From positions 1,149,347 to 1,213,346 of the forward strand of contig CM055892.1 in NCBI GenBank assembly GCA_029582165.1: 64,000 nt of DNA, written 5' to 3'. Both the position numbers and the translations under genes were made by a program. Source of the DNA: Portulaca oleracea (taxonomy: Eukaryota; Streptophyta; Magnoliopsida; Caryophyllales; Portulacaceae). This document shows positions 48,435 to 58,223 of the stretch, piece after piece. Position 1 is the stretch's first letter. The number at the start of each line of letters is the position of its first letter. A model generated the notes under the pieces. The model saw nothing but the letters and a program-made list of their open reading frames with translations, had not been told where the DNA came from and made no database searches.

Positions 48435-49214
48435 GACTAAGTTCCATACATATTAGGACTTTCCTACTTGGCGTCCAAGCCAAGGAATACTACTACTAGA
48501 CGCCTAAGGTAACTATCTCCTCCTTGGATTAGGATTCCTTATCCTAAGGGGAATTAGTTATAACAATATCAATCCTAATAGGAATTGGCTTTTATAATCC
48601 AAGATGAATTAGTTACAAAATAAGCCAACCTTATCTAGGACTACAACAACTACTTGGCGCCAAAGCTAACCATATCACACGCTTAACACACCCTCTAGAT
48701 CATTCTAGAACATTCTAGGACCTTCTAGACTAATCTAGACTCCTATGACTTGATGTCCAAGTTTATATATATGACTTGGCATCTTACATGACTAGAAATA
48801 ATATAAATGTAATATAAAACTCACAAATACTAACTAAATGCTAAAAATGTGAAGTTTACATCCAAAAGGCCAAAACTGTGAAATTCAAACTGAAATGGTC
48901 AAAATTGTGAAATTCACTTTAGGCTTGGTACTGGGCCTTGGACGTGAACTTTCAGCTTCCTGTGGACTTGGACCCTCTAGGATGTTTGGACATCCTCTTG
49001 GAACAAAAAGCATTCCATATGGGTCGGCCTTTGGGCCTCCACTTTGTATCCTTCTTCCTTGGCCCGCTTTACCTCCTTGTGATTGAACTGAATCTCCTTT
49101 GTTGGGCCTCGGCTGGATGGATTTCCTTCATGAAGGACCCTGTCTATAACGTGTAGTTTCCATTGGGCCTTCTTGATTGGGTTTGGGGGACTTGGCGTGG
49201 GCTGATTTACATCA

Positions 49215-49219
49215 CTCTT
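49215..49219. repeat. S1 target-site duplication CTCTT, right
   Basis: Exact match to 40300-40304. Confidence 0.85.
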
Positions 49220-50186
49220 GACGTTCAACATATAATTTTGCTTTTGGACCCAAAGGCATTGGAATAGTTTTCACGAATGTAGCCTATTTAGGATAAATGT
49301 CATCTAACAAATAATAACCAAATGTGTATTTGTTACCATTCACGACATATGCGCATTTTGGTGCCTGATCATTGTACACATCGTCGAAAAGTGGGGAACG
49401 ATGGAGGATGTTGATATCATTCACGTTGCCTGACATTCCGAAGAAAGCATGCCATATCCATGTGTCATATGAAGCAACTACTTCAAGAATAATCATAGGA
49501 CTCTTGTACAATCCTTTTTTGAAATTGTGCCCTATAAGATGATGGACAATTCTTCCATTCCCAGTGCATCCAATCGATGCTTCCTAACATATCGAGAAAG
49601 TTATGAGCTTCCCCCCTTGCAACAGGAGATCAACATCTGCTTGAGATAGTTTCCTTAAGTACTCTTCTGCTAACACTTCAATGACCGATCTGCAGAACTT
49701 CTTGAGACACTCTAGAGCTGTGCTTGCACTAATCTTAAGATATTCATCCACACAATCAGTAACTAGACCGTAAGCCAATATTCGCATGGTTGCAGTGCAC
49801 TTAGTGAGTGGTGTTAACTCATGTCTACCAGTTGCATCATGCCTTAGTTGGAAATATTCTGAGTGTCGATTAAGTGCCTCAACTATACGAAGGAATAAGG
49901 GTCTTCTCATTCTAAATCTGCGACGAAAATGCCCTTTATTATAGACTGAGTCAATTGTAAAGTAATCCTTGTATAATCAATCGATCATAGGCTTCTGCGC
50001 AATTTCTCCAAATAACCCTCTTATTCTTTCTCAGACCTGTTGATGTTGGAGTGCCTATTCTTTGTGTAACTTGGGAGAATTGACGAGAAGCAATCTTTGT
50101 TTTATCTCTATACTATCATCCATTATTTCTTGCAAGAGAAGAGTATCATCTGAGGAGGTTGAGGACAAATCATCATCCATCATTAT
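49220..50186 (-). pseudogene. H1 transposase, N-terminal and central part
   Basis: Reading the minus strand from ATG at 50186: MMDDDLSSTSSDDTLLLQEI, then after stops FRRRFRMRRPLFLRIVEAL, RHDATGRHELTPLTKCTA, MRILAYGLVTDCVDEYLKI and STALECLKKFCRSVIEV. A shifted frame gives MLGSIDWMHWEWKNCP, with the first catalytic Asp. Then come MIILEVVASYDTWIWHAFFG, MSGNVNDINILHRSPLFDDV with the second Asp, and YLLDDIYPK-stop-ATFVKT. Motif order matches the PIF/Harbinger DDE_Tnp_4 nuclease, and the Glu is in the 39919-40304 part. It carries at least three stops and two frameshifts. The frame breaks off at YVERQE, where S1 inserted. It follows ORF1 on the same strand, the usual Harbinger order. Confidence 0.88.
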
Positions 50187-50454
50187 AAGATACCTGTATT
50201 TTACATTCACGAAATGAGAATTCAAAATTGATTGGGAAGAACATATCATAAAAAATAAAGCAACATGGGTAGAAGATTTGTCATACTTCAATAACTACTT
50301 TTTTCATTTCATAACACTTAGAATGAAATTCATCACAAACATCGAGTATGAGTCCACATTTTTAAGAAAGAAGCAACACTATTGTGTGATACACTATCAC
50401 ATGCGACAACTACTTCTAAACTACTTCTAATCTTAGATACAGAGTAGATAAGTA
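50187..50454. other. H1 spacer between ORF1 and transposase
   Basis: About 270 AT-rich bases with no coding motif, between the ORF1 stop (50455) and the transposase ATG (50186). Confidence 0.5.
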
Positions 50455-51070
50455 CTAATCGGTGTAGGGTTGTTGGCAATACTTGACTTTGATTTCATTC
50501 TTCCTACTTATCCAATATTGTTTTTCATCTTCCAGCATCCCACTAATGTCCATCAAGAGAATCTTGTCGTCCCATTGCTTAGATTTCTCCATTTTCTTTT
50601 CCTCCTTGAATTTAACTAAACGAGCAAACAAGTCATTTCTTTCTGAAATTTGAGTGTCCAACTTTGCCATTTGAGTGGATATGATATCTGTGATGAAGTT
50701 TGAAGCTTGCCTACTTTGCTTCCTTTTGGCAGCCTTTTTGCCGATGGGTCGATCCTCCCCGATCGAGTCTCCATCAGTTGCACATGCTTGATTCTCATTA
50801 CCTCCATCAAGTTTAGCATTTTCCTTTCATGTTGGCTGGTCTTTTAGCAACTGCCACAAATTCTCAAGAGTAAACTTTCTCCCCTTCGTATCATGTTGAA
50901 TGTACAACTCATGAGCACGTCGTATCACATCGTCTTTATTCCAACCACTTCGAGCGTTACGTGTGGCTTCATCCACATATGCTGAGAACTTGGCTACTAG
51001 AGGTTTTGATCGATTCCATCGAGCATTCATGACCTTCGTTTTCCTTGGACGAAAGCTACTTGGTGCATTT
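50455..51070 (-). pseudogene. H1 ORF1, C-terminal half (NAM-associated-like)
   Basis: Minus-strand reading: PSSFRPRKTKVMNARWNRSK, PLVAKFSAYVDEATRNARSG, DDVIRRAHELYIQHDTKGRK, FTLENLWQLLKDQPT, a TGA at 50829-50827, then DRPIGKKAAKRKQSRQASNF and a lysine/glutamate-rich helical tail to a stop at 50455. In plant PIF/Harbinger elements ORF1 has an N-terminal SANT/Myb-like domain and a C-terminal region of this kind (NAM-associated in domain databases). It assists the transposase in DNA binding or nuclear import. The C2 retrotransposon entered at 51070. The frame on the other side (57613 on) joins exactly, ...YTQN then APSS, when C2 and one CATTT are removed. Apart from the TGA this half is intact. 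Confidence 0.85.
51066..51070. repeat. C2 target-site duplication CATTT, left
   Basis: Matches 57608-57612. Confidence 0.88.
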
Positions 51071-51682
51071 TGTTAGGATTCTCAAGGCGTAGTTAGCAAA
51101 CAAACAATAATAAGGGCAAAAAAATAAATAAAGATTCGACACAAGGAATTAACGTGAAAAAAAAATAAAGATTTGACACAAGAGGATTACAACAGTGTTT
51201 CAGAGATTCCCAGACCTCCACAATCTCTCACAATCTCCCTAGAGTTACAACCTGAGAAGTCAACACTCACAGATGAGCCTTACACAACTCCCTCAAGGAC
51301 ACAGAGATTACAGGTCAATGTCTTGTGGTATAAGATGAAACACTCTCAATGGCTATATATCATATGGAGAACCTGACCCCTATATATACTAGAAGGTACA
51401 GAAGCGAAACCCTAGGTTACAACCTAGAAATAGCCGTCACAAAGAAAACACAATCGTGGGCCTTCATTCACGGCCCATCAAAGTAGCGCGCGACATCCAT
51501 CAGACGTTGGTAGCGCCTAAAGGCGCTGGCAGCGGATCGTCTCAGGCATGCTTCTGGAAGAAACGCTGGTCCCTCCTCTTCAGCGCTGGCAGTGCCTCCT
51601 TTGCGAGCCTTTTTCTTCTCCTTCTTCCTCCTTCCTTTTCACTTGGTCTCCACACACAATAAATTGGTCTTCACACCCAATA
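51071..51682 (-). repeat. C2 3' LTR
   Basis: 612 bp. The outer end is intact. The inner end reads TATTGGGTG on the minus strand where the partner LTR reads TGTTGGGTG, a terminal G to A change. It contains CTCTTCAGCGCTGGCAG-type GC-rich sequence and a TATATATAC motif near 51393. Confidence 0.88.
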
Positions 51683-51692
51683 ATCTCCCACT
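51683..51692 (-). promoter_or_regulatory. C2 polypurine tract
   Basis: AGTGGGAGAT on the minus strand, adjacent to the 3' LTR start. Confidence 0.8.
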
Positions 51693-51899
51693 AGAAGACC
51701 AATTGCAAACGCAATATTTGACCTCTTCAACACCTTCTCGAATCCTCTAGTGCATCCATCTCGATCTTGTTCAACAAAGATCGACAGAGGTCCCAGTTGA
51801 CCTCCAATCAACTCCTCTTTTTGCAACATGCTCCCACTTGAACTGATCACGCCCCTGCAACTTTGACATACGCATCATCGTCAACAACTTAAGGGAATT

Positions 51900-53232
51900 T
51901 TAGTTTGAGATTTTACCTCGTGTTGAACTTATTGAATTCCCGTGCAGGTTAGATGCGCTCCTCGGCTGTGTATCCGTTCCCGTAGCCTGGATCGGAAACC
52001 TCCTCGTTTCTGGTACCCTTATCTCATCAGAGAAGCTAACACGCCTTTGACGAGCATGAACCGACATGTTATAGTTATCAATGAAAGAATATAGCTTCCC
52101 CTCTTTCCTACCATTTGCAATTATCAAAGATCCTTTCGTTACCCTCCAATGACCATCTTCAAATCTCGTCGTGAACCCCTCCTCATCTAGTTGACTTATA
52201 GATGCAAGGTTCTTGGTCAGACATGGGATATACCGAACATTCTTCACCCTCCAAGTTCCACCCTTAGAGGTTTTAATGTTCACATCACCTCTTCCTAGCA
52301 CCTTTAGGTAGTGACCGTTTGCAAGCCTAACCCTGCCAAACCTCCCACTCACAAAATTGCTAAAGGCCTCCCTGCTAGAAGAAGAGTGAAACGAAGTACA
52401 TGAATCTATCACCCAATTCCTTTTTAACTTGTCAACACTAACAGTTAGGGCAAACCAAAATCGTCAGCAGAATATACAGAGTCATGGTCATTATGGTTGC
52501 TCTTCTTAGGTTTAGGACAATCCCTACGAAAATGACCTCTATCACCACAGTTCCAACACAACACTTGCTCCATGTTTTGGCCTCTAGATTTTGATGGACC
52601 CTAACCCAAGCTCCCATTATTCCTCCTACCCCCGACAGTCAAAGCATCCCTCGAGGACTCAAACACAACGGAATCTTTCCTACGAATACTTTCATTCAGG
52701 ACCAAGTCTCTAATTTCCCCAAACTTCAGTTTCTCATCCTCCTTAGTTGAAGAAGTTACAGAAGTCACAAAATTTTCCCAAGACTTAGGTAGGGTAGCCA
52801 ATATTATATTAGCATTCATCTCATCGTCGAACTTAAATCCCACAAAGGTTAATTTTGATAGTATCATATTCAACTCATTCATACTATTATGCATGTCACC
52901 AGACTCATGATTCTTAAATTCAAACAAACAACGTAACACATATACCTTGTTCACCGCCTAAGGTTTCTCATATGTGTTTTGCAAGGTCTCGAGTAGATCT
53001 TTCATCCTTTTATGATCTTTGACGTTGAAAGCCACGTTCCGAGCTAGCATCAGCCTGACCATACTGATGCTTGACCATCAAGCTCTTCCAAATCCTTCTG
53101 TTTCATCTTTTCTGGCTTATCACCCATCGCAAGATGCAACTTTTGCTGGTGGAGCACATCCTCAACGCGCATCCTACACCATGCGTAGTCTTTACCATCA
53201 AACTCCCGAATCTTCACAATTGCGCCCGCCAT
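51900..53232 (-). pseudogene. C2 gag-protease pseudogene
   Basis: Minus-strand reading starts MAGAIVKIREFDGKDYAWCR (53232), the N-terminus of a copia gag. After a frameshift near 53050 and a stop near 52963 come NKVYVLRCLFEFKNHESGD, NIILATLPKSWENFVTSV and KLKFGEIRDLVLNESIRRKD, the usual copia gag core. CWNCGDRGHFRRDC is a complete CCHC zinc knuckle. A further frameshift near 52440 leads into the protease: WVIDSCTSFH, GRFGRVRLANGHYLKVLGRG, VKNVRYIPCLTKNLASISQL. The catalytic Asp-Ser-Gly is Asp-Ser-Cys here, so the protease would be inactive. The frame ends at 51900 with sequence like the hinge after GLYKL-type pre-integrase motifs. The integrase and polymerase parts are missing. Confidence 0.87.
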
Positions 53233-53270
53233 TGCTTCTCAGTCTGCTGATCAACCACACTCCAACCAAA

Positions 53271-53282
53271 GCTCTGATACCA
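53271..53282 (-). promoter_or_regulatory. C2 primer-binding site, initiator Met-tRNA
   Basis: TGGTATCAGAGC on the minus strand, two bases after the 5' LTR end CCTAACA. Confidence 0.9.
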
Positions 53283-53596
53283 CTTGTTAGGATTCTCAGG
53301 GCATAGTTAGTAGATAAACAATAATAAGGGCAGAAAAATAAATAAAGATTCGACATAAGGAATTAACGTGAAAAAACCCAAACCAGAAAAAAACCACGAA
53401 CGATGCACTATCAGAGGATTACAAAAGTGTTTCAGAGATTCCCAGACCTCCACAATCTCTCACAACCTCCCTAGAGTTACAACCTGAGAACTCAACACTC
53501 ACAGATGAGCCTCACGTACACAACTCCCTCAAGGATACAGAGATTACAGGTCAATCTCTTGTGATATAAGATGAAACACTCTCAATTGCTATATAT

Positions 53597-53601
53597 CATA
53601 T
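53597..53601. repeat. N1 target-site duplication CATAT, left
   Basis: Matches 57286-57290. The intact C2 LTR shows a single CATATGGAGA at the corresponding place (near 51360), which confirms the insertion point. Confidence 0.92.
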
Positions 53602-54619
53602 TGGAGCATATCAGGATGGGGCCCGAGCCTCGAGATTCATAATCGCTAAACCGACCCGCACCCCCTCCACGAAACACGATGAAAATAACTCTATGACGGG
53701 TATGGAGTCCACTTCAAGTGGGACCCGAGGCCATCCCAGCATGCGGAGCTACGAGGAAAAGGGTTTCGAATGAGGCCCAAGTTGACAAAACCCAAGGTGA
53801 AGAAGCGGCAGAGCAAGCAGGCGCCCGTCACGCCCGAGTCGCTGCCATCACGCCCGCGAATGCAAGCTGGACTAGTCGTCTCGCCCGCCACCAAAAATGT
53901 CGCACCCGCGACCTTTGCTTTGGCCCAGCCAGGAAGCGGAGCAGCTCACGGTCGCGCTCGAGACGTACTCTGTCACGCCCGTGACAGACAGACGTCGCGC
54001 CCGTGACATCCCAGGTCGCGCCCGCGATCCCTGTTGGCCAGGGACAGACCATGGCGGACAGTGGACTGTCACGCCCGCGAAGCTCAGCGACTCGCCCGAG
54101 TCACCCCTCTTCGACGGACACGCTGTTTTGTTATTTTTGTTCTGTTTTTAACCTAATTTCCTGTTTAGTATAAATAGCTTGTTTTTTTCCTCTTTTCCAG
54201 GCAGCTTTTTATGATTATGAACATGCTATTGCATTGGTTAGGGTTTCCCTAAGTTCTCTCCCAAAATCTAGATTACTTTATCCAATCTTTTGGTGGTGTT
54301 TCTAGTCATTCCTTTATTGATCATTTGGTGGATGTTTCCTTTATGATGGTCATGGTGGGGTGTTAGGCTTTGGTGGAGGACTACCTTTATCCAAGGTCTT
54401 ATCCAATCCCATTTGGTGTTCAAGGTTATTGATATTGGTTGATTTTGGTTATTATTCTTGTTATTATTCAAGTTCAAGGCTATTGTTGAGAAGTTTAAGC
54501 ATGGGTGATTGAGATTTTCATCTTTCTCCCCTTATCCCCTTGTTCATGGATTGCTCTCCTCTCTTCAACAACAACAATTCAAGCTAAAATTATCAACACC
54601 CCCACCGTGCCACGCCCCA
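53602..54619 (+). repeat. N1 5' LTR
   Basis: 1018 bp. Contains about ten copies of a GTCRCGCCCGYGAC-like palindrome between 53827 and 54105, and a TATA box at 54169. Confidence 0.9.
54169..54176 (+). promoter_or_regulatory. TATA box of the N1 5' LTR
   Basis: TATAAATA in the context TTTAGTATAAATAGCTTG. The 3' LTR has lost this stretch. Confidence 0.7.
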
Positions 54620-54621
54620 GT

Positions 54622-54633
54622 TGGTATCAGAGC
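54622..54633 (+). promoter_or_regulatory. N1 primer-binding site, initiator Met-tRNA
   Basis: TGGTATCAGAGC two bases after the LTR terminus. Confidence 0.9.
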
Positions 54634-54968
54634 TCAAGGTTTTTCATCTAGCTTGAGTTTTTCCATTGTTTGTGCTAGTTTGTTCTCTATTGTTGGATTT
54701 TGGTATTTTGATTGAAATATTGGTGTTCCCCATCCCTTGTGCCTCCAAGTGTGTTGGAGAAGTTGTTATTGCTATTGTGTTTGTTGATTTTGATGCATAT
54801 TGGAGCTTTGAGGTGAAGTTGGAAATTTGTGCCCACAAGGTGTTCGATAAAATGCCCAAGTGAGAAAAACACAAAGAACCCTTAGCCAAACACAAGCCAA
54901 GTACAAAAGAACCCCCAAACTCCTCAAAATTATCCCAAACACAATCCGTCCTTCACCCTTCCTTCGAT

Positions 54969-56192
54969 ATGGATGATGACAATAGGTCCGATCGAAAGGA
55001 ATCAAGCCGACACCGTAGCTCTCAATTTCAAGCTCTCGGGAACCGACTCACCGCCGCTCTTGACAATCGGTTCTCTACCGTCGAGCGGAACATGGAAGAA
55101 CTTATTGCGCGGATGGACAATCTCATCCAAGAATGTCGAGGTCCACCCTGAGACGAACGAAGGAGGTCCACTCGTATCCCTATCCGTCCTCCTCTTTCCT
55201 ACGAGTCGAGTGACGATGATAGAGGTTCGCCTCGATGCCATCGTCGACGGGAAACGATTGAGGAGCCATTCTACTATTCCCCGCTAACGACCGTCACGTC
55301 TCGAAAGTGTGTCAAATGTCGACGTATGGGACACGATGCTTTGCAATGTCTGACAATGGCTATGGTTGGAGCTTGGATTGAGAAATCTTTTGGCGAAGAA
55401 GAGCATACAAGTGACATGGTAGAGGAGGCTAAGCAGGTAAAGGTCGATTCCTTGCCTGACGAGGAAGCTCCCATTGAACCTTGTGCGGCTTTCGAAACTA
55501 TTGTTGAAGCCCCAAGCCAAGAGACGGTTGAGAATATCGATCTTGCCCTTCCTCTTGTCCTTCTTGAGGAATCCCAACAAGAAGCTCCAAAGATCGTCCC
55601 AACATCGCTTTTTGAGGAGCTAAGGAACAACGAAGTGGGCACCAACACCTCTCACGCCTTGGTAACTTATGATCTTCTCAGTAAGAGCGATGAGGTAATC
55701 CAAGATTCTTTGACTAAACTCAATGATGGATATACTTTTGAGTCTTTGATTAAATCGCATATGCTATTTGGGAGGCATTGGTTGTTTGATGATGTTTGTT
55801 GGCGTGACAAGTTGTATGGTGAGTCTTATGTAAATGTTGGGTGTTGTGGTATGAACTCTTTGAACGAGTCATACATGTTGTTTGGTCGATATTGGTTATT
55901 TGAGGAATTGTCGTTGAATGAGTGCTATTGGAAGCTTGGTGTGCAATGTTTTTGGAAGAGCATGTTGATTGAAAAATATTTGTTTGGTTGTGATTACGTG
56001 AAACCCTTAGCCCCACAACAAATCAAACTTTGGGTGGGAAGTGAGTTGAGGAACCTCCTTTTGAGCGAAACACGGGTTGAGTGTGCTCTTGGTGAGGACA
56101 AGCGACCTCTTGCCTTGTCTTTACCTTGCATCGAGCTTTGTGAGGCTGAGCGTTCCCTAACTCCACAAAATGATCCCTTTTCCGTCCTTTGA
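54969..56192 (+). pseudogene. N1 gag-like ORF with one internal stop
   Basis: From ATG 54969 one frame stays open to 56192 (about 407 codons) except for a TGA at 55149-55151. The first 60 residues are basic and helical (QFQALGNRLTAALDNRF, VERNMEELIARMDNLIQ). Residues about 110-130 hold a CCHC zinc knuckle, CVKCRRMGHDALQC. The C-terminal 280 residues are acidic at first (EEEHTSDMVEEAKQ) and then rich in W, Y, F and C, with an internal repeat, MLFGRHWLFDD and later MLFGRYWLFEE. I do not recognise this second half. The knuckle and position after the PBS support a gag role, and the rest could be a lineage-specific gag extension. The TGA (PP-stop-DERRR) fits a CGA to TGA change. Without it the protein would be continuous. 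Confidence 0.7.
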
Positions 56193-56352
56193 CCTTCACC
56201 CCCAAGCATCTTCAAGAATTCCTATCTCTTCAAGCAGGGTGGAGTTCATAGCGTGATAGTGATCGGTGTGTTGGAGGGTTCAAGCAATAGGTGGCCGAGC
56301 GTTGGGATGTGCCTTCCTTTTAACTCCCAAGAGTTGAGGGCAACTCTTTTTC

Positions 56353-56365
56353 AAGAGGGGGAGTA
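56353..56365 (+). promoter_or_regulatory. N1 polypurine tract
   Basis: AAGAGGGGGAGTA directly before the 3' LTR start TGGAGCG. Confidence 0.8.
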
Positions 56366-57285
56366 TGGAGCGTATCGGGATGGGGCCCGAGCCTCGAGGT
56401 TCATAATCGCTAAACCGACTCGCACCCCCTCCAAGAAACACGATGAAAAAACTCCAATGACGGGTATGGAGTCCACTTCAAGTGGGACCAGGGGCCGTCC
56501 CGGGATGCGGAGCTACAAGGAAAAGGGGTTCGGACGAGGCCCAAGTTGACAAAACCCAAGGTGAAGAAGCAGTAGAGCAAGCAGGCGCCCGTCGTGCCCG
56601 AGTCGGTGCCATCACGCCCGCGAATGCAAGCTGGGCTAGTCGTCGCGCCCGCCACCAAAAATGTCGCGCCTGCGACCTTTGCTTTCGCCTAGCCAGGAAG
56701 CGGAGCAGCTCACGTTCGCGCCCGAGACATAACCTGTCACGCCCGTGAGAGACAGACGTCGTGCCTGCGACGTCCCAGGTCGCACCCGCGACAGATCATG
56801 GCGGACAGTGGACTGTCACGCCCGCGAAGCTCAGCGACTCGTCTGACTCACCCCTTTGCGACGGACACGCTGTTTCGTTATGATTATGAACATGCTATTG
56901 CATTGGTTAGGGTTTCCGTAAGTTCTCTCCCAAAATCTAGATTACTTTATCCAATCTTTTGGTGGTGTTTCTAGTCATTCCTTTATTGATCATTTGGTGG
57001 ATGTTTCCTTTATGATGGTCATGGTGGGGTGTTAGGCTTTGGTGGTGGACTACCTTTATCCAAGGTCATATCCAATCTCATTTGGTGTTCAAGGTTATTG
57101 ATATTGGTTGATTTTGGTTATTATTCTTGTTATTATTCTAGTTCAAGGCTATTGTTGAAAAGTTCAAGCATGGGTGATTGAGATGTTCATCTTTCTCCCC
57201 TTATCCCCTTGTTCATGGATTACTCTCCTCTCTTCAACAACAACTCAAGCTAAAATCATCAACACCCCCACCGCGCCACGCCCCA
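56366..57285 (+). repeat. N1 3' LTR, promoter segment deleted
   Basis: 920 bp. It aligns with the 5' LTR but lacks about 77 bp that in the 5' LTR span roughly 54133-54209 and include the TATA box. TTATGATTATG borders the joint (near 56878), consistent with a short-homology deletion. Confidence 0.88.
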
Positions 57286-57290
57286 CATAT
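57286..57290. repeat. N1 target-site duplication CATAT, right
   Basis: Exact match to 53597-53601. Confidence 0.92.
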
Positions 57291-57607
57291 GGAGATCCTG
57301 ACCCCTATATATACTAGAAGGTACATAAGGGAAACCCTATGTTACAACCTAGAAATAGCCGTCACAAAGAAAACACAATCGTGGGCCTTCATTCACGGCC
57401 CATCAAAGTAGCGCGCGACATCCATCAGACGCTGGTAGCGCTTATAGGCGCCGGCAGCGGGTCGTCTCGGGCATGCTTCTGGAAGAAACGCTGGTCCCAC
57501 CTCTTTGGCCCTGGCAGCGCCTCCTTTGCGAGCTTTTTTCTTCTCCTTCTTCCTCTTTCCTTTTCACTTGGTCTCCACACACAATAAATTGGTCTTCACA
57601 CCCAACA

Positions 57608-57612
57608 CATTT
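57608..57612. repeat. C2 target-site duplication CATTT, right
   Basis: Exact match to 51066-51070. Confidence 0.88.
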
Positions 57613-58216
57613 TGCGTGTAAAAGATTTCCACTCTTTTCCAAAATGCTTCTTTCTTTTGCTCATTCCCCACAATGGGATCATTGCTTGTATTAATCCAAT
57701 TTCGTACTAAGAGTTCGTCGTCCTTTTCATCCCATTTCCTTGCTCCTCCACCTCTAACACCCCCTTCCTTTTCATCTGAGTCTTTTGATAAGTCAACAAC
57801 TTGAGTTTGTTGTGTTGAAGATGGTGTTGAGTTGCTCCCTCCAGATAAGTTGCTTTGGGAGGTCGATGATATGGTGGTGGGTAATATGGATAGTAACCAT
57901 GGGGAGGTTGAGTTAATCCTTGTGGAGGGTAGAATTATATGGAGGTGGGTAATATGGTTGGTAGTAGCTAGGGGGAGGTTGGTTTGATTGACTTGGGGGC
58001 GTAGAAGTAGATGGGTAATGTGGTTGGTTGGATCGACTTGGGGGCGTAGAAGCAGATGGGTAATGTGGTTGGTAGTGTTACAGTGGGGGGGAGGGGGGAG
58101 GGGGGACGGGTTGACTAAGGTGAATTTGGAATAGATGATGGAGTCGTCAGATTTGATGCTGCATTATCGCCTCCAACTAACATACTTGAAAACGATCCAT
58201 TCCAAGTAGGTTCCAT
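57613..58216 (-). pseudogene. H1 ORF1, N-terminal half (SANT/Myb-like)
   Basis: Minus strand from ATG 58216: MEPTWNGSFSSMLVGGDNAA, then a stop and a G-run-related frameshift. A Pro/Ser/Tyr-rich segment follows with a 45-bp repeat (HYPSASTPPSRSNQP and HYPSTSTPPSQSNQP). Then come GGGARKWDEKDDELLVRNWI, NTSNDPIVGNEQKKEAFWKR and VEIFYTQN. The last part is the SANT-like DNA-binding domain of Harbinger ORF1, with its three spaced Trp residues (KWDE, RNWI, FWKR). The C2 element follows directly; the protein resumes at 51065. ATG is placed just after a good splice acceptor (TTGTAG at 58230-58225), which suggests a 5' untranslated intron. Confidence 0.82.
58085..58110 (+). other. G-quadruplex-forming G tract
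   Basis: Runs of G7, G6, G6 and G3 separated by one or two bases. This meets the standard G4 pattern with very short loops. It lies in the Pro-rich part of H1 ORF1 and coincides with the frame disruption there. Confidence 0.75.
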
Positions 58217-58223
58217 GTTTCAC

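Larger units (their letters stand above)
40305..49214 (-). mobile_element. S1: solo LTR (about 1.4 kb) split by the Athila element
   Basis: On the minus strand the LTR starts TGATGTAAATC (49214) and ends TTATACATCA (40305), with inverted TGATGT/ACATCA termini and a CTCTT duplication on both sides. Without the Athila insertion it is about 1418 bp. A TATATAAATA promoter box sits at 48425-48434 on the minus strand, followed by leader-like sequence. No internal domain or second LTR is present, so it is a solo LTR left by LTR-LTR recombination. Its superfamily cannot be told from the LTR alone. Confidence 0.8.
53602..57285 (+). mobile_element. N1: small gag-only LTR retrotransposon
   Basis: 3684 bp with CATAT on both sides and TGGAGC...CGCCCCA ends. 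It has two LTRs, an iMet PBS, one gag-like pseudogene and a PPT. Nothing resembling protease, reverse transcriptase or integrase is present in the 1.75-kb internal domain. Both LTRs carry a GC-rich block of short palindromes. Being inside C2, which is inside H1, it is among the youngest insertions here. Confidence 0.88.
51071..57607 (-). mobile_element. C2: minus-strand copia retrotransposon lacking integrase and RT
   Basis: On the minus strand: 5' LTR (57607 to 53285, interrupted by N1), PBS 53282-53271, gag and protease pseudogene, PPT 51692-51683, 3' LTR (51682 to 51071). TGTTGGG...CCTAACA termini and CATTT on both sides define the ends. The protein order (gag, zinc knuckle, protease) and iMet PBS fit Ty1/copia. 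Integrase, reverse transcriptase and RNase H are deleted between about 51900 and 51700. Confidence 0.88.
53285..57607 (-). repeat. C2 5' LTR, interrupted by N1
   Basis: The two parts (53285-53601 and 57286-57607) add up to about 634 bp after removal of N1 and align with the other C2 LTR. Confidence 0.88.

Noticed and set aside
53691..54151. Overlapping frames in the GC-rich part of the N1 LTRs
   Set aside because: GC-rich palindromic repeats lack stops by composition. They lie in U3.
54165..54640. Reading the iMet PBS-like TGGTATCAGAGC as part of a tRNA gene
   Set aside because: No cloverleaf can be formed around it, and it sits two bases after an LTR terminus as a primer-binding site should.
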